The notes beneath the pieces were generated by a model. That model was not told the DNA's origin, searched no databases, and saw nothing but the letters and a program-made list of their open reading frames with translations. A program made the position numbers and the translations under genes. From Flavobacteriales bacterium (GTDB lineage Bacteria > Bacteroidota > Bacteroidia > Flavobacteriales > Schleiferiaceae), in assembly GCA_002707525.1 (NCBI GenBank), contig PAND01000026.1, forward strand, positions 1 through 64,000: 64,000 bases of DNA. Direction: 5' to 3'. The stretch's first letter is position 1, and every line of letters begins with the position of its first letter. Below, piece after piece: positions 34,981-44,426 of this stretch.

Positions 34981-35235
34981 ATGGACCCGCTAAAGCATTC
35001 AAGAGTCCCCCAACACATTATATTGACTGCAACACAGTCAAAGGCTGTACTCAAAACTTTAGACATACCGTTTGAGCAATTACCCGGACTTCTTATCAGC
35101 GACCCTGCACTAATGAGTGCTATGCTGAATCAAGAGTTAGAGTTTATACCTGAGGATGTAGTTATCAAAATCATACGTAACTCTCCGTTAGGTGACGCAG
35201 AGTCCATTTACTATCGTAGACCCGTGGTGTTGTGA
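34981..35235 (+). CDS. rpoH: RNA polymerase subunit H (Rpb5 C-terminal domain) (84 aa)
   Basis: Matches archaeal RpoH: VPQHIIL (family VPKHEIL), helix, EQLPGLLISDPAL (family xQLPKI...DP), then VVIKIIRNSPLGDAESIYYR (family VIKIIRxSxTAGxxxxYR). It is the size of archaeal RpoH. It assembles at the jaw of RNA polymerase with the large A subunit. ATG at 34981 is preferred over a slightly longer upstream frame. In archaea rpoH precedes rpoB and rpoA; here rpoB is absent and two other genes separate it from rpoA. Confidence 0.85.
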   Translation: MDPLKHSRVPQHIILTATQSKAVLKTLDIPFEQLPGLLISDPALMSAMLNQELEFIPEDVVIKIIRNSPLGDAESIYYRRPVVL

Positions 35236-35239
35236 AGGT

Positions 35240-35665
35240 ATGACAATATATCATGTTTGGACAGATGGCTCAAAGGGAGAGCATGGAGATGCAGGCGTTG
35301 GTGTTGTTATTGTTAATCGTGACCTTGATGGTATAGAATACTTATTTGGTGAATACATTGGTAAACAGACTAGTAACTATGCTGAATTTTATGCAGTACA
35401 AAGGGCCTTAGAAACCATCTATGAAAGAGTTACTTCACCTACTAGGCTTGAGATAGAAATTAGAAGCGATTCGCAATTGCTTGTAAAAGGCATGAATGGT
35501 GAAAACAAAATACAGAAGCCTCACTTACTAAAAATAAAAACCGAGATAGAAAAACTACATTTCAAACTCAAGGTAGAACCTGAATACATATGGGTAAAGG
35601 CCCACGTAGGTAATCGTTTGAATGAACTCGCAGACTTCTTGGCAGTAAAGGCGATGGCCGGGTGA
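35240..35665 (+). CDS. rnhA: Ribonuclease HI, second copy (141 aa)
   Basis: Catalytic residues visible: D9 (VWTDGSKG), E49 (SNYAEFYA), D77 (IRSDSQLL), H122 (VKAHVGNRLNE) and D132. All active-site positions are present, including the His missing from the copy at 1692. It degrades RNA in RNA-DNA hybrids. Its location between rpoH and rpoA suggests handling of transcription R-loops, though that is inference. Confidence 0.88.
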   Translation: MTIYHVWTDGSKGEHGDAGVGVVIVNRDLDGIEYLFGEYIGKQTSNYAEFYAVQRALETIYERVTSPTRLEIEIRSDSQLLVKGMNGENKIQKPHLLKIKTEIEKLHFKLKVEPEYIWVKAHVGNRLNELADFLAVKAMAG

Positions 35666-35698
35666 ACCTTATGTCTGACGACCATCTAGGGTGATTCA

Positions 35699-36337
35699 AT
35701 GAGGCAGGTTGCTAGCGGCATATTCGACGAGTTTTCATTCTCGTCTGTCCCCTTTATCGGGATAGGAGATGCTAACCGCCTAAACACGCTAGAGCATCCA
35801 TATTTGCAACAAGTACCAGAAGGAGTAAATTACATCAACACACCTTGGGGTAGTAGCGAATCAACAATGATTGGTTTGAGTAAAAATGATGTCACATTTG
35901 CGGCGATTTCATTAGATGATAACGTACGTTACCTAAAAAAGTCGACGCTTAATCCCTTTGAGTCTAGACTCAATAAAGTCTCAATGAATGAATATCATCT
36001 TGAGGTGTATAGCAAGAGCGATTCACTTATCCCTAAAGAGTATGCGTTTGAGGCGTTTCCTCAGATATTTTCAGCGATACCGCTTGATATCACTTACTCA
36101 TTACTAATTGACCAACTCGTAACCAATGTCCCCAAAACAAAAGGTGGAGCCCTGTATATGGAAGGCAACTCTAACCGGATGATGCATGGGCAGATTTTTG
36201 TCCCGGCGGGAGAAATCGTAGACCTTGGACCAATCTTGAAGATGATACGCAGAAAGGAATCTGCAGAATATCCAAAAGATAATCATCTGATTACCCGCCA
36301 TGTACACTTGTGTATCAGGAAGCGGTTGTATGGATGA
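35699..36337 (+). CDS. Unknown protein in RNA polymerase cluster (212 aa)
   Basis: Beta-rich, no motif recognised. It overlaps the rpoA start by eight bases (ATGGATGA), so the two are translationally coupled and probably work together. It could be a polymerase-associated factor specific to this element. Confidence 0.7.
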   Translation: MRQVASGIFDEFSFSSVPFIGIGDANRLNTLEHPYLQQVPEGVNYINTPWGSSESTMIGLSKNDVTFAAISLDDNVRYLKKSTLNPFESRLNKVSMNEYHLEVYSKSDSLIPKEYAFEAFPQIFSAIPLDITYSLLIDQLVTNVPKTKGGALYMEGNSNRMMHGQIFVPAGEIVDLGPILKMIRRKESAEYPKDNHLITRHVHLCIRKRLYG

Positions 36338-39300
36338 AGACAATAGAATCAAATCATTCTACTGGCCTGTCAAAGTAGAAGACATGGAAACCAATGAAGA
36401 CGGTAGACCAATACTATCTCTAAATTTTACTTCAAGTAGATGGGTACCAAGAACTAAGGTATCTGCGATAAAGTGGTTACTAAAGCATCCAAATGCTGCG
36501 GCACTTAGAGAACACGATGGAACATATATTGTGGCAAAGTGCGTACTCGGTCTAACATGGGATGAACGGTATGCGGAAGTAGAAGAGATTCCAGAAATGC
36601 CGGAAGACTGGATTGAGCCCCCGATTGTGTACGACCAGATAGATGAAGAAAACCCTCCACAAGAAACTATAGATGATTATGATGGCCACCTACTTCCTAA
36701 GAACTTCAAACACACACTAGTGGTCGGTAGGATAACACCAGACCTGATAGTTAGTATAAACACGAAGGAAATAAAATCACTGAAAGTAAGTATGATGAGC
36801 CCAGAAGACATAATCGCAATGTCTGCGGTTGAAGTATTTGAAGATGAAATATTCGCTCAATCGAGAGGAGATGAAACTCCCCTTGAACATGGCCCGATGG
36901 ATAGAAGAATGGGGTCTATAGACTCGGGTGACGAATGCTACACATGCGGTTGGAGTTACCAAGAACACTCGACAATAGACAGTTGCCTTGGACACTTCGG
37001 ACACATACTACTTGCGGCACCTGTACCTAACTACTTATTTTTACAAGGAGGAGGCTATACAGGAAGTAATTCATCCCCATTGCACTTCACTGCTAACGTG
37101 GTATGTCACCATTGCAATGAAATAAGAGCAACAGACGAACAACTACAAGGAATAGAGTTTGCAATAGATACTATAGCAAGAAAAGAAAGAAATGACTTTG
37201 GGTATCAGCAAATACGTAATATGGTAAAGAAAGTAGTTAATTCTAACAACACCGACGCAGATAAGCAAAAAAAGTTACTTGCTTGTCCAAGGTGTGATGA
37301 GAGGTCTTTTCAGATAGAATGGAACCATCAATATCAAAGATGGTTAATCAAGACCCCTAAGAGGTTTAGAGATTCTGACGCATCTAACATAGAAATGGGG
37401 CCCATGTATGAGTTATTGGAAAACATACCGTCAAATCAACACAAGTTCTTAGGCTTCTTTGGAGATTCTAAACCGCAACACATGTATTGGTCCGTAATAC
37501 CTGTAGCACCCAATATTGCTAGACCACTTGCTTACTCAGACGAAGGTACACCAGAACCCAATGACTTGACGCTACTGTATCAAAACATTGTATTTTCCAA
37601 CAATCGTTTGATTAGGCGTATGCAAACAAATGCTGCTCCGAGTGCCATTGCTAATTTTGAAAGGCAACTATACAGGGCATGTACACACTTGGTAACGTCT
37701 AACAATGCAGCCTTAGGAGCAGGTGGAGCCAGAACGGTAAGAGATAGAAGGGGAAGGACAAAGACCCAAGCATACAAAGGATTACTAGACCGTTTAACAG
37801 GAGGCAAGCGTAAATCACGTATGAGAAGCGTGATTCAAAGTAAAGTAGTGAACCAAGTATCTTATTCTGTAGTTACACCTAGCCCAGACTTAGCGATAGA
37901 TGAAGTAGGTGTTCCTTATGGAATATGTGCCAAGGCTACAGTGTATGAAACAGTTACTGCCGAGAACATAGACCACCTACAACAGATGGTCCTTGAGGGA
38001 CCAAAGGACAATGGAAACTATATCAAGGAATACGAGCCCTTTGCTTACGCAGTAGTGCAAGGAGGGTTCACAAAGACTGAAGTCTCTAAGCATTCTGCTT
38101 TCAGAAGAAATATCAAGTCTTGGGAATGGGGAGACGAGCGAGTAGAAGAGGCTTGGCGTGAGTACAAAATAGAGAATGAAATAAATCTAAGAGGTGTAGA
38201 GCAATCGCTAATCGACAAGTACCGTGATGAGTATCTAGTACAATATAACAGAGAATTTAGGCTAGAAAATCTGAAACTCAAGATAGGCGATAGTGTAGAA
38301 AGAACGCTAAAGAGGGGAGACATAGGTTTGTTCAACAGAGCACCTTCTCTCCATCGCCAAAGCGTGCAAGGTATGAAAGTGGTACCTATGGCCCAGAAAT
38401 CACTATCGTTTAACCCAACCATTTGTATTCCATTTAACGCAGACTATGACGGTGATGCGATGAAACTCCACTTCGTACAGTCCCCAGAGGCCATAGAAGA
38501 AGCAAAAGAAAAGATGATGCTAGGCAAAAACATCATACACGCAAGGTATGGCAAATTAACTATCGCAACCGACCAAGACCAAACAACAGGTCTTGCTATC
38601 CTTACAATGCCTATAGCAACAAGGAAAGGAGAGTACAACTTAGGAACAGGCTACACCCATGATGAAGGAATACCTTATTTCAATAGAACACGGGTCATTA
38701 ATCTTCTATCTGCATCTTGGCACAAGAATGATGACGGTTCAATGGACTACAAAACAGAACTTCCAGAACCCGACTACGAGATAAACGGTAAGAGATACTG
38801 GACAGGAAGGGCAGTAGTTTCCCACTTCTTACCTGATTTCCTTAATGCGACATTCAAAGGAAATAACCCTGAAAGAGATGAGAAAGGTCTTATCGTGAGA
38901 AAGACCGGTAATGAACAGATATACAATGGTACATTCAAACAAAAAGAAGTAAAAGAAGTGGTGGAAATACGCAACGGAGTACTACTCAAAGGAACGCTAG
39001 ATAAGACTGCATTTGGGGAAGGCGGGGCTTCTATTGCTCCTGCGTTCTTTTATCATTACGGCTACGATAAAGGGCAAGAGGAAATGAAGAAGTTCATACA
39101 TCAAATAACCAGACTTGCCTTTGAAGCACACAAGCAAATAGTGTACACCATAACACCTACCGATTGTTCACTGTCAGATTTAGATGTTAGAGATACAATA
39201 AAGGATGAATACGATAAAGTGTCCAACCAGATAATAAAAATTCAAAGAGCATATGATGCTAGAAAACTACACGAGTTACCGAACTTGTCTGCCTTTGATT

Positions 39301-41156
39301 ATGACCAGATTCTAAAAGACCCGCTAAGTTGGGCAGAAGGTGAAATGGTTAGTCTGGCAAACGAGTATGAATCATATGTAACTGATTACGTATCAGATGC
39401 ATCAGGACCCCAAAACCCCATTCAAATTGCAGTGCGAAGCAAAGCAAGAGGTAAAGCGACAAACATTCAGCAAATGTCTGGGACATACGGCCAAATGAAG
39501 TACGGTGGTAGAAGACCCATATGGGGTGTAAATCCAGACCGTACCATGGTCCACTACCCGTTGCCGGGATATGAACCCGAACACCCAAGACACAAAGGCT
39601 TCGTTTTGAACTGTTATGGAACAGGGTTAGAGCCCGATGAGTATTGGCTAACATCTACAGCAGGTAGAAGAAGTGCGGCAGAATCATCTACAGGGGCTAT
39701 TGCTAAGTCAGGTCACCTTGAATACAAAGTAAAGCGTTCTGTTGAAGATGTTGTTGTTGGTAAAGGTAATAATGCCATTGATGTAAGAGATGGCACTATT
39801 GTATCATTCAACTTAGGAGGAGATGGACTTAGACCCTTCCACATAAGAGGCCAAGGGCATGACACCTTGTCCCCAGATGGTAGATACATTACTTTGCAAC
39901 CATTATTGTTTGAGTTCAAATGTAAGCATGGACTTACTTTGATGGACGAATGCTCAGACTGTTCTAAGGGACTAAACGTAGATTACATCTTTGAAGAACT
40001 GGCTTATGCTCATTCATCAGCATCTAAACTGGCGTCATTTATTGATGGCCGAGATATCCTAAAACCAGAAGCAAACAAGTTGATTGAAAAATTCAATTGG
40101 TGGTTTGCAGAATCTCAATGTGAACTAGGTGAAGGTATTGGTGCTACTGCGGCTGCTTGTCTTGGTGAGCCAGTGACACAGGCAGGGCTTCGTACGTTCC
40201 ACGGTGGTGGAAAGTTCAGTACACAGGGTTCAGTAGAGGGTATAGAGAGGGTTGTTCAAGTTAGTAAGTCTGGGAACCCCGATGCTGAAACCATAGTGTT
40301 CCTAAAGGATAAATATGATATGAAAGATGCAGAGGCCATTGCTTTATTTTGTACTAGGTCCTTCTTGCAAGAATACATAACATCTGTAGATTACAAAGAC
40401 GATACTTCATTACTCGTAGCAGTAGACCCCAAGCATATTACTCGTCAGCAAGTAGACCGTTCATTTGTTGAAAGGCAACTAACAAGAATAATGTCAAAGG
40501 AAGGCTTTGAGTTGACCAAAGGAATCCAAGATAGCGATGAATTTATTTTAACAATGCAGAACCCTGACCCCAGAAAACTATTACTTGCTAGAGATAAACT
40601 AATGGGTATACAAGTAAGTGGGTTAAGTAACGCAGACTTTGCGGTAGCACAAGAGCCAAAGGAAGACGGCCTTGGCGCAGGACTCTATAGAATAAGAATA
40701 AGAGGACCGACTCATTCTGGTTCTTCTGCGGTACTGTGGGATGAGATACACGAATTGCTAGAAAAATACATAGAGCCTACATTAACATGGACTTCTGAGT
40801 TCTGGGTAGTATACAAGAAACTAGGACTTGAAGCAATGCTTTCATGCATCTATGAACAAATAGACATTCAGATGAATGGGGACAATGGACTAGGAGAGTA
40901 TGACCATAGGTATATACGAATATTAACAGACAGAATAGGACAGAAAGGTTTCCCTGTCGGACTGCAACCGAACACAGGATGGGGAGGGGGACACAGCAGA
41001 AGTTTCGTAGGTTCTGTAGCAGGTGAAGGCATTATACCCAAGATATCATCAGGTGCAGTGATGAGTGCAACCGATAATCTAAGAGGTATGGTCGAAGCAG
41101 TAACCACCGGAAATTTAGCAAGACTAGGCAAGTATGTTCTTGATGAAAATCGCTAG
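36330..41156 (+). CDS. rpoA: RNA polymerase largest subunit, fused A'-A'' (1608 aa)
   Basis: Complete multisubunit RNA polymerase largest subunit. The N-terminal zinc site is CYTCGWSYQEH...CLGHFGH (near residues 200-222, family CxxC...CPGHFGH). A second Cys set is CHHC/CPRC (near 259 and 319). The catalytic loop is NADYDGDAMKLHF (near 703) with all three Mg-binding Asp. The A''-specific bridge/trigger-loop segment GEPVTQAGLRTFH is near 1279. The clamp end is at the C-terminus. In most archaea A' and A'' are separate genes; here they are one, as in some archaeal lineages and eukaryotes. Whether it pairs with a host or element-encoded RpoB cannot be seen. ATG at 36330 fits the overlap with the previous gene better than the ATG at 36300. 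Confidence 0.93.
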   Translation: MDEDNRIKSFYWPVKVEDMETNEDGRPILSLNFTSSRWVPRTKVSAIKWLLKHPNAAALREHDGTYIVAKCVLGLTWDERYAEVEEIPEMPEDWIEPPIVYDQIDEENPPQETIDDYDGHLLPKNFKHTLVVGRITPDLIVSINTKEIKSLKVSMMSPEDIIAMSAVEVFEDEIFAQSRGDETPLEHGPMDRRMGSIDSGDECYTCGWSYQEHSTIDSCLGHFGHILLAAPVPNYLFLQGGGYTGSNSSPLHFTANVVCHHCNEIRATDEQLQGIEFAIDTIARKERNDFGYQQIRNMVKKVVNSNNTDADKQKKLLACPRCDERSFQIEWNHQYQRWLIKTPKRFRDSDASNIEMGPMYELLENIPSNQHKFLGFFGDSKPQHMYWSVIPVAPNIARPLAYSDEGTPEPNDLTLLYQNIVFSNNRLIRRMQTNAAPSAIANFERQLYRACTHLVTSNNAALGAGGARTVRDRRGRTKTQAYKGLLDRLTGGKRKSRMRSVIQSKVVNQVSYSVVTPSPDLAIDEVGVPYGICAKATVYETVTAENIDHLQQMVLEGPKDNGNYIKEYEPFAYAVVQGGFTKTEVSKHSAFRRNIKSWEWGDERVEEAWREYKIENEINLRGVEQSLIDKYRDEYLVQYNREFRLENLKLKIGDSVERTLKRGDIGLFNRAPSLHRQSVQGMKVVPMAQKSLSFNPTICIPFNADYDGDAMKLHFVQSPEAIEEAKEKMMLGKNIIHARYGKLTIATDQDQTTGLAILTMPIATRKGEYNLGTGYTHDEGIPYFNRTRVINLLSASWHKNDDGSMDYKTELPEPDYEINGKRYWTGRAVVSHFLPDFLNATFKGNNPERDEKGLIVRKTGNEQIYNGTFKQKEVKEVVEIRNGVLLKGTLDKTAFGEGGASIAPAFFYHYGYDKGQEEMKKFIHQITRLAFEAHKQIVYTITPTDCSLSDLDVRDTIKDEYDKVSNQIIKIQRAYDARKLHELPNLSAFDYDQILKDPLSWAEGEMVSLANEYESYVTDYVSDASGPQNPIQIAVRSKARGKATNIQQMSGTYGQMKYGGRRPIWGVNPDRTMVHYPLPGYEPEHPRHKGFVLNCYGTGLEPDEYWLTSTAGRRSAAESSTGAIAKSGHLEYKVKRSVEDVVVGKGNNAIDVRDGTIVSFNLGGDGLRPFHIRGQGHDTLSPDGRYITLQPLLFEFKCKHGLTLMDECSDCSKGLNVDYIFEELAYAHSSASKLASFIDGRDILKPEANKLIEKFNWWFAESQCELGEGIGATAAACLGEPVTQAGLRTFHGGGKFSTQGSVEGIERVVQVSKSGNPDAETIVFLKDKYDMKDAEAIALFCTRSFLQEYITSVDYKDDTSLLVAVDPKHITRQQVDRSFVERQLTRIMSKEGFELTKGIQDSDEFILTMQNPDPRKLLLARDKLMGIQVSGLSNADFAVAQEPKEDGLGAGLYRIRIRGPTHSGSSAVLWDEIHELLEKYIEPTLTWTSEFWVVYKKLGLEAMLSCIYEQIDIQMNGDNGLGEYDHRYIRILTDRIGQKGFPVGLQPNTGWGGGHSRSFVGSVAGEGIIPKISSGAVMSATDNLRGMVEAVTTGNLARLGKYVLDENR

Positions 41157-41172
41157 AGGAGTTCTACTACAT

Positions 41173-41385
41173 ATGACCATGGACATCCAGTACCCGATAA
41201 CCCCTCTACTAATACAGAGTGATTATTCGGGGGACTGCGAGCGTAAGCCATATTTTCTGTCAAATTTGACAGATGAGTGCTTTCTATTAGCAACGGTATA
41301 TTCGGTAGCAAACTTACGTTATCTACATTTGACAGACACTTTACTAGTTTACCTTGGCGCACAAACCTCGGCACAATCACAATAG
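41173..41385 (+). CDS. Possible small protein after rpoA (70 aa)
   Basis: GAGGAG lies 11 bases before an ATG that opens 70 codons just after the rpoA stop. The composition is ordinary. Convergent location before PolB makes it plausible but unproven; an antisense frame also exists here. Confidence 0.35.
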   Translation: MTMDIQYPITPLLIQSDYSGDCERKPYFLSNLTDECFLLATVYSVANLRYLHLTDTLLVYLGAQTSAQSQ

Positions 41386-41389
41386 GTTC

Positions 41390-41432
41390 TTCGTGCTAGA
41401 CGAAGGGTTCCCCCATCGGGGTATTGAAATCC
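41390..41432. terminator. Convergent hairpins between rpoA and PolB genes
   Basis: CTTCG-TGCTAGA-CGAAG and CCCC-ATC-GGGG form two adjacent stems in the short space where transcripts from both strands meet. Confidence 0.4.
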
Positions 41433-41455
41433 CATAATCAATTAATGAAATTGGT

Positions 41456-44086
41456 TCAAGCCGCAAAGTCAGACAAAACGTACCTTTGCTTAGTTCGCTT
41501 CAAGGAGTCTGCCGGCCAACTTAGATTAGCAAACAATGGACTCATTGGGCCGATGATTGTTTTTTGGACAATGACACCCCAATCTAAATCGTAACTAGCA
41601 ACATGCTCCCAATCAGTAAAGCCAATCCATCCACCAGACGGTATATTGGTAGGGCCATCCTTTGCATGAGTATAGAAGAAACCTTCACCAACGCCAATAG
41701 GTTCAATCTCATCATTTGCCACGACTTCGTTAAACCATTTTGCGCCTCTATTTCCACCTGCTAAGTTAGCATAATCCTCAAACGCTCGCTTCAATTTGGT
41801 GTAGTGGAATATCTCGGAACGCTCAATATCGCCTCTCCTCACACGGTCAGCCACACCAGCCACATAATTTTGAATCTCTAACGCAGATGCCCCACTGAAG
41901 ACCATATCTAGGAACTTCTGTTGTACCATTCTCGTGACAGGCGCAGTATCGCCTCGTCTAAACTCCAGTCCTTTGATAGTACAACATTCTGAGAAAGGCG
42001 TTTCGTCTGGAACCCAACCATGCTTGTCAGTCCATGCTAAACGACCTGCGTATCTCTTTTTGACATTAGTGAACATCATGTTCTCATATAGTGCCTCTAA
42101 TTCAAAGACAATATGTTCAGAGTCATGTTCCATTTGCAATAGCGCAGTAATCTGTTCGGCTAGCCCCTTAGCATCATCAAGATGTTGTTGCTTAGAGCGG
42201 TCAGCCCTACCAAGTACATAGATAGAATCAGTATCGCCATATACTACATTGAAACCTTGCTCATGCGCATAGTCTTTGGCGAACTTAAGGCACTCACGAC
42301 CAAGACGAGTGATAGAAGCACCCACACCTCTGTCGCCCCAACCATTGTGTTTAGCAGCAGTGGCACCATAGCAACTGTTCACGATAATCTTGGTATTCTT
42401 TTCGTCCATACCATACCGTCTTGCTGCTTCTTCATCACCCGCTTTGATTGCTTCCTTCTGTAGACGCTTGTATTCTGCTCTAGCCTTTAACAGACCACTT
42501 ACTACTTCTCTTAGAACATTTTTCTCGCCCTTACGGAAGTAAAGTGGTTCCGCTTCATCCCCTTCATATGTAGGAGGATATTCGCCTTCGTAATACTCTC
42601 CGTCTTCAGGAACAGTTTTAGTTTGATTCTCGTATCCTATATCGCCTGCCAAAATAACAGAAGGATATAGCGATGCAAAGTCAATACAAGATACCCATTT
42701 GAATAAACCGCCTTCTGGGATAAGAACATCTGCCCCGGGAATCTTCAATATATTGTTTTCTTCCATGTATTCTTTCTCTACCTTAGCAGGGCCAGTCTTT
42801 TGAATAAACTCCGCTTCACGCTGCATTACTACAGTAAATAGCCTTGATACATAGAATAGGTCAGCCCAAGGAATACCTTGTTGCACTTGCAGACGATGCA
42901 TACCTTCTATGATAGCCCACTTCTGGTCTAGCATTTGCATCAACTCTACGTCACGGTCGCAATAAGTGACATACTTATCCCAGAATAAGTGGTAGTCACG
43001 ACTAAAGAAGTTAGGCTTCCATTCCGTCTTACCGCCTTCTTCTTTGAATTCCTTCTTAGTTACTTTATCGAGTGCTCTTGAAGGTAGAGTGTTGGAAGTG
43101 TTGGCGTGGTATTTCTTGTCAGCCGCCCACATCAAGTCTACTACATTGATACCATCCCATGGCTGACCATGGAAGTATTGCTTTCCTCTGATTTTGTAGA
43201 AGTTGTAGTCGCCCTTAACGCTGTTAGGCATCTTGGCATTACCAAGTGGACTTAGGCGGTTAGTATCTAGGCCATTAGCCCTTACACGCCAGTATAATTG
43301 AGGCAAGTCATAACCATGACCGTTCCATGCAGTCACAATGTCATAATCCATACCAGACATGTAAGACAACCAAGCATCTAACATATCAGCCTCATTAGTG
43401 AACAGGTTCATTGTAAAGTCAGGGTCGTCATCAAGGTCTGTAGGCATACAACCATCAACAAAAGAAGGGTGTTGCCCAAATGCTTGGCGTTTGTTGGTAT
43501 AACTGTCCCTGCAAATAATGAGAGTAATGTCTTGTTCAATGAAACCTGTTGCGTTCTTTTTCTCACCATCTCTACAGGCTTCAATATCTAAGTAGCATGT
43601 ACGGGGTAGTTTCTCAGGGAGTTTAATGAATCTGTCAATACAGACTCTTTGGGTCAGTTTAACATCTCCATTGTAAGTAGGGTGAATACGTGCAGAGATA
43701 CGCTTTAGAGTATTCTCATTAGGAACTTCTAATTTGATTAGTTGTTGCTTGTCTGGGCCGGGGAGTTTTGACTTCTTGAATGTAGGATGCTCAACATACT
43801 TACCAACCATATTTTCTAACTGCTCCATTGTTATTGGGAAAGTGTCTAAAGACCATCCTTTGTTTACTTCATCCCATTGCCTTTCGTTTATGTTAGCGGG
43901 GTCAAACCATATGTATTGCTTGACCTTTATTTCAGTTGGAGAATAGGTCCAGTCGCCATGCTCATCCATGTAAGTCCTATCACCGTCTTCATCACGGCCT
44001 TTGATGACTACACGACTATTGTCTACCTTCCTGCTTCTTTCGCCTTGTCTGACAGTCTTGTAACCCGCTACAGAAATAATTGACAT
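41456..44086 (-). CDS. polB: Family B DNA polymerase (876 aa)
   Basis: Replicative-type family B polymerase with intact 3'-5' exonuclease and polymerase motifs. Exo I is YLDIEA (D167, E169), Exo II-like WNGHGYDLPQL, Exo III YCDRDVELM; motif A DFASLYPSVI (near 465), motif B IVNSCYGATA (near 570), motif C YGDTDSIYV (near 615). Length is in the range of archaeal and viral family B enzymes. No sliding clamp or helicase is recognised in the window. Downstream end converges with rpoA; a small zinc protein is coupled upstream. Confidence 0.93.
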   Translation of the reverse strand: MSIISVAGYKTVRQGERSRKVDNSRVVIKGRDEDGDRTYMDEHGDWTYSPTEIKVKQYIWFDPANINERQWDEVNKGWSLDTFPITMEQLENMVGKYVEHPTFKKSKLPGPDKQQLIKLEVPNENTLKRISARIHPTYNGDVKLTQRVCIDRFIKLPEKLPRTCYLDIEACRDGEKKNATGFIEQDITLIICRDSYTNKRQAFGQHPSFVDGCMPTDLDDDPDFTMNLFTNEADMLDAWLSYMSGMDYDIVTAWNGHGYDLPQLYWRVRANGLDTNRLSPLGNAKMPNSVKGDYNFYKIRGKQYFHGQPWDGINVVDLMWAADKKYHANTSNTLPSRALDKVTKKEFKEEGGKTEWKPNFFSRDYHLFWDKYVTYCDRDVELMQMLDQKWAIIEGMHRLQVQQGIPWADLFYVSRLFTVVMQREAEFIQKTGPAKVEKEYMEENNILKIPGADVLIPEGGLFKWVSCIDFASLYPSVILAGDIGYENQTKTVPEDGEYYEGEYPPTYEGDEAEPLYFRKGEKNVLREVVSGLLKARAEYKRLQKEAIKAGDEEAARRYGMDEKNTKIIVNSCYGATAAKHNGWGDRGVGASITRLGRECLKFAKDYAHEQGFNVVYGDTDSIYVLGRADRSKQQHLDDAKGLAEQITALLQMEHDSEHIVFELEALYENMMFTNVKKRYAGRLAWTDKHGWVPDETPFSECCTIKGLEFRRGDTAPVTRMVQQKFLDMVFSGASALEIQNYVAGVADRVRRGDIERSEIFHYTKLKRAFEDYANLAGGNRGAKWFNEVVANDEIEPIGVGEGFFYTHAKDGPTNIPSGGWIGFTDWEHVASYDLDWGVIVQKTIIGPMSPLFANLSWPADSLKRTKQRYVLSDFAA

Positions 44087-44215
44087 TCATTTCACCTTCC
44101 ACTGGAATCCACAATCAACGCAAATCGCTAGATAATCATTTCTGTCTTCTAAATGTGCAGATACATTAGTCATAGTCCACACAATGCAACCACAATCAAT
44201 GCACTGCTTAGGCAT
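44087..44215 (-). CDS. Zinc-ribbon microprotein (42 aa)
   Basis: CIDCGC (residue 5) and CVDCG (residue 32) make a zinc ribbon. The stop is one base from the polymerase start and GGTGA of this gene serves as its Shine-Dalgarno. The two are coupled; it may be a polymerase accessory. Confidence 0.62.
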   Translation of the reverse strand: MPKQCIDCGCIVWTMTNVSAHLEDRNDYLAICVDCGFQWKVK

Positions 44216-44216
44216 A

Positions 44217-44426
44217 TCATTCATCCCCATCATCATGTTGTACAGATTTGAGAAAATCTAGTATTGTTGCCGAGAAGTGAGAATAGAAGAATTTTCTGTA
44301 CTCTTCATCATCGGGTTTATCGACCAACTTCTGTATTCTCATTGCTAAGTACTGTACGTTTCCTTTGTGGTGTCTCAACCACCACTCCATATCTCGTGCC
44401 TCGGCTAAAGTCAATACTGTCTTCAT
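44217..44426 (-). CDS. Small helical protein (69 aa)
   Basis: An all-helical protein (LAEARDMEWWLRHH) with an acidic tail (DDGDE). The start overlaps the TFB stop by four bases. Role unknown. Confidence 0.6.
   Translation of the reverse strand: MKTVLTLAEARDMEWWLRHHKGNVQYLAMRIQKLVDKPDDEEYRKFFYSHFSATILDFLKSVQHDDGDE

Noticed and set aside
41153-41380. 75-codon minus-strand frame after rpoA
   Set aside because: No start signal; it is antisense to the better supported, though still weak, frame at 41173.
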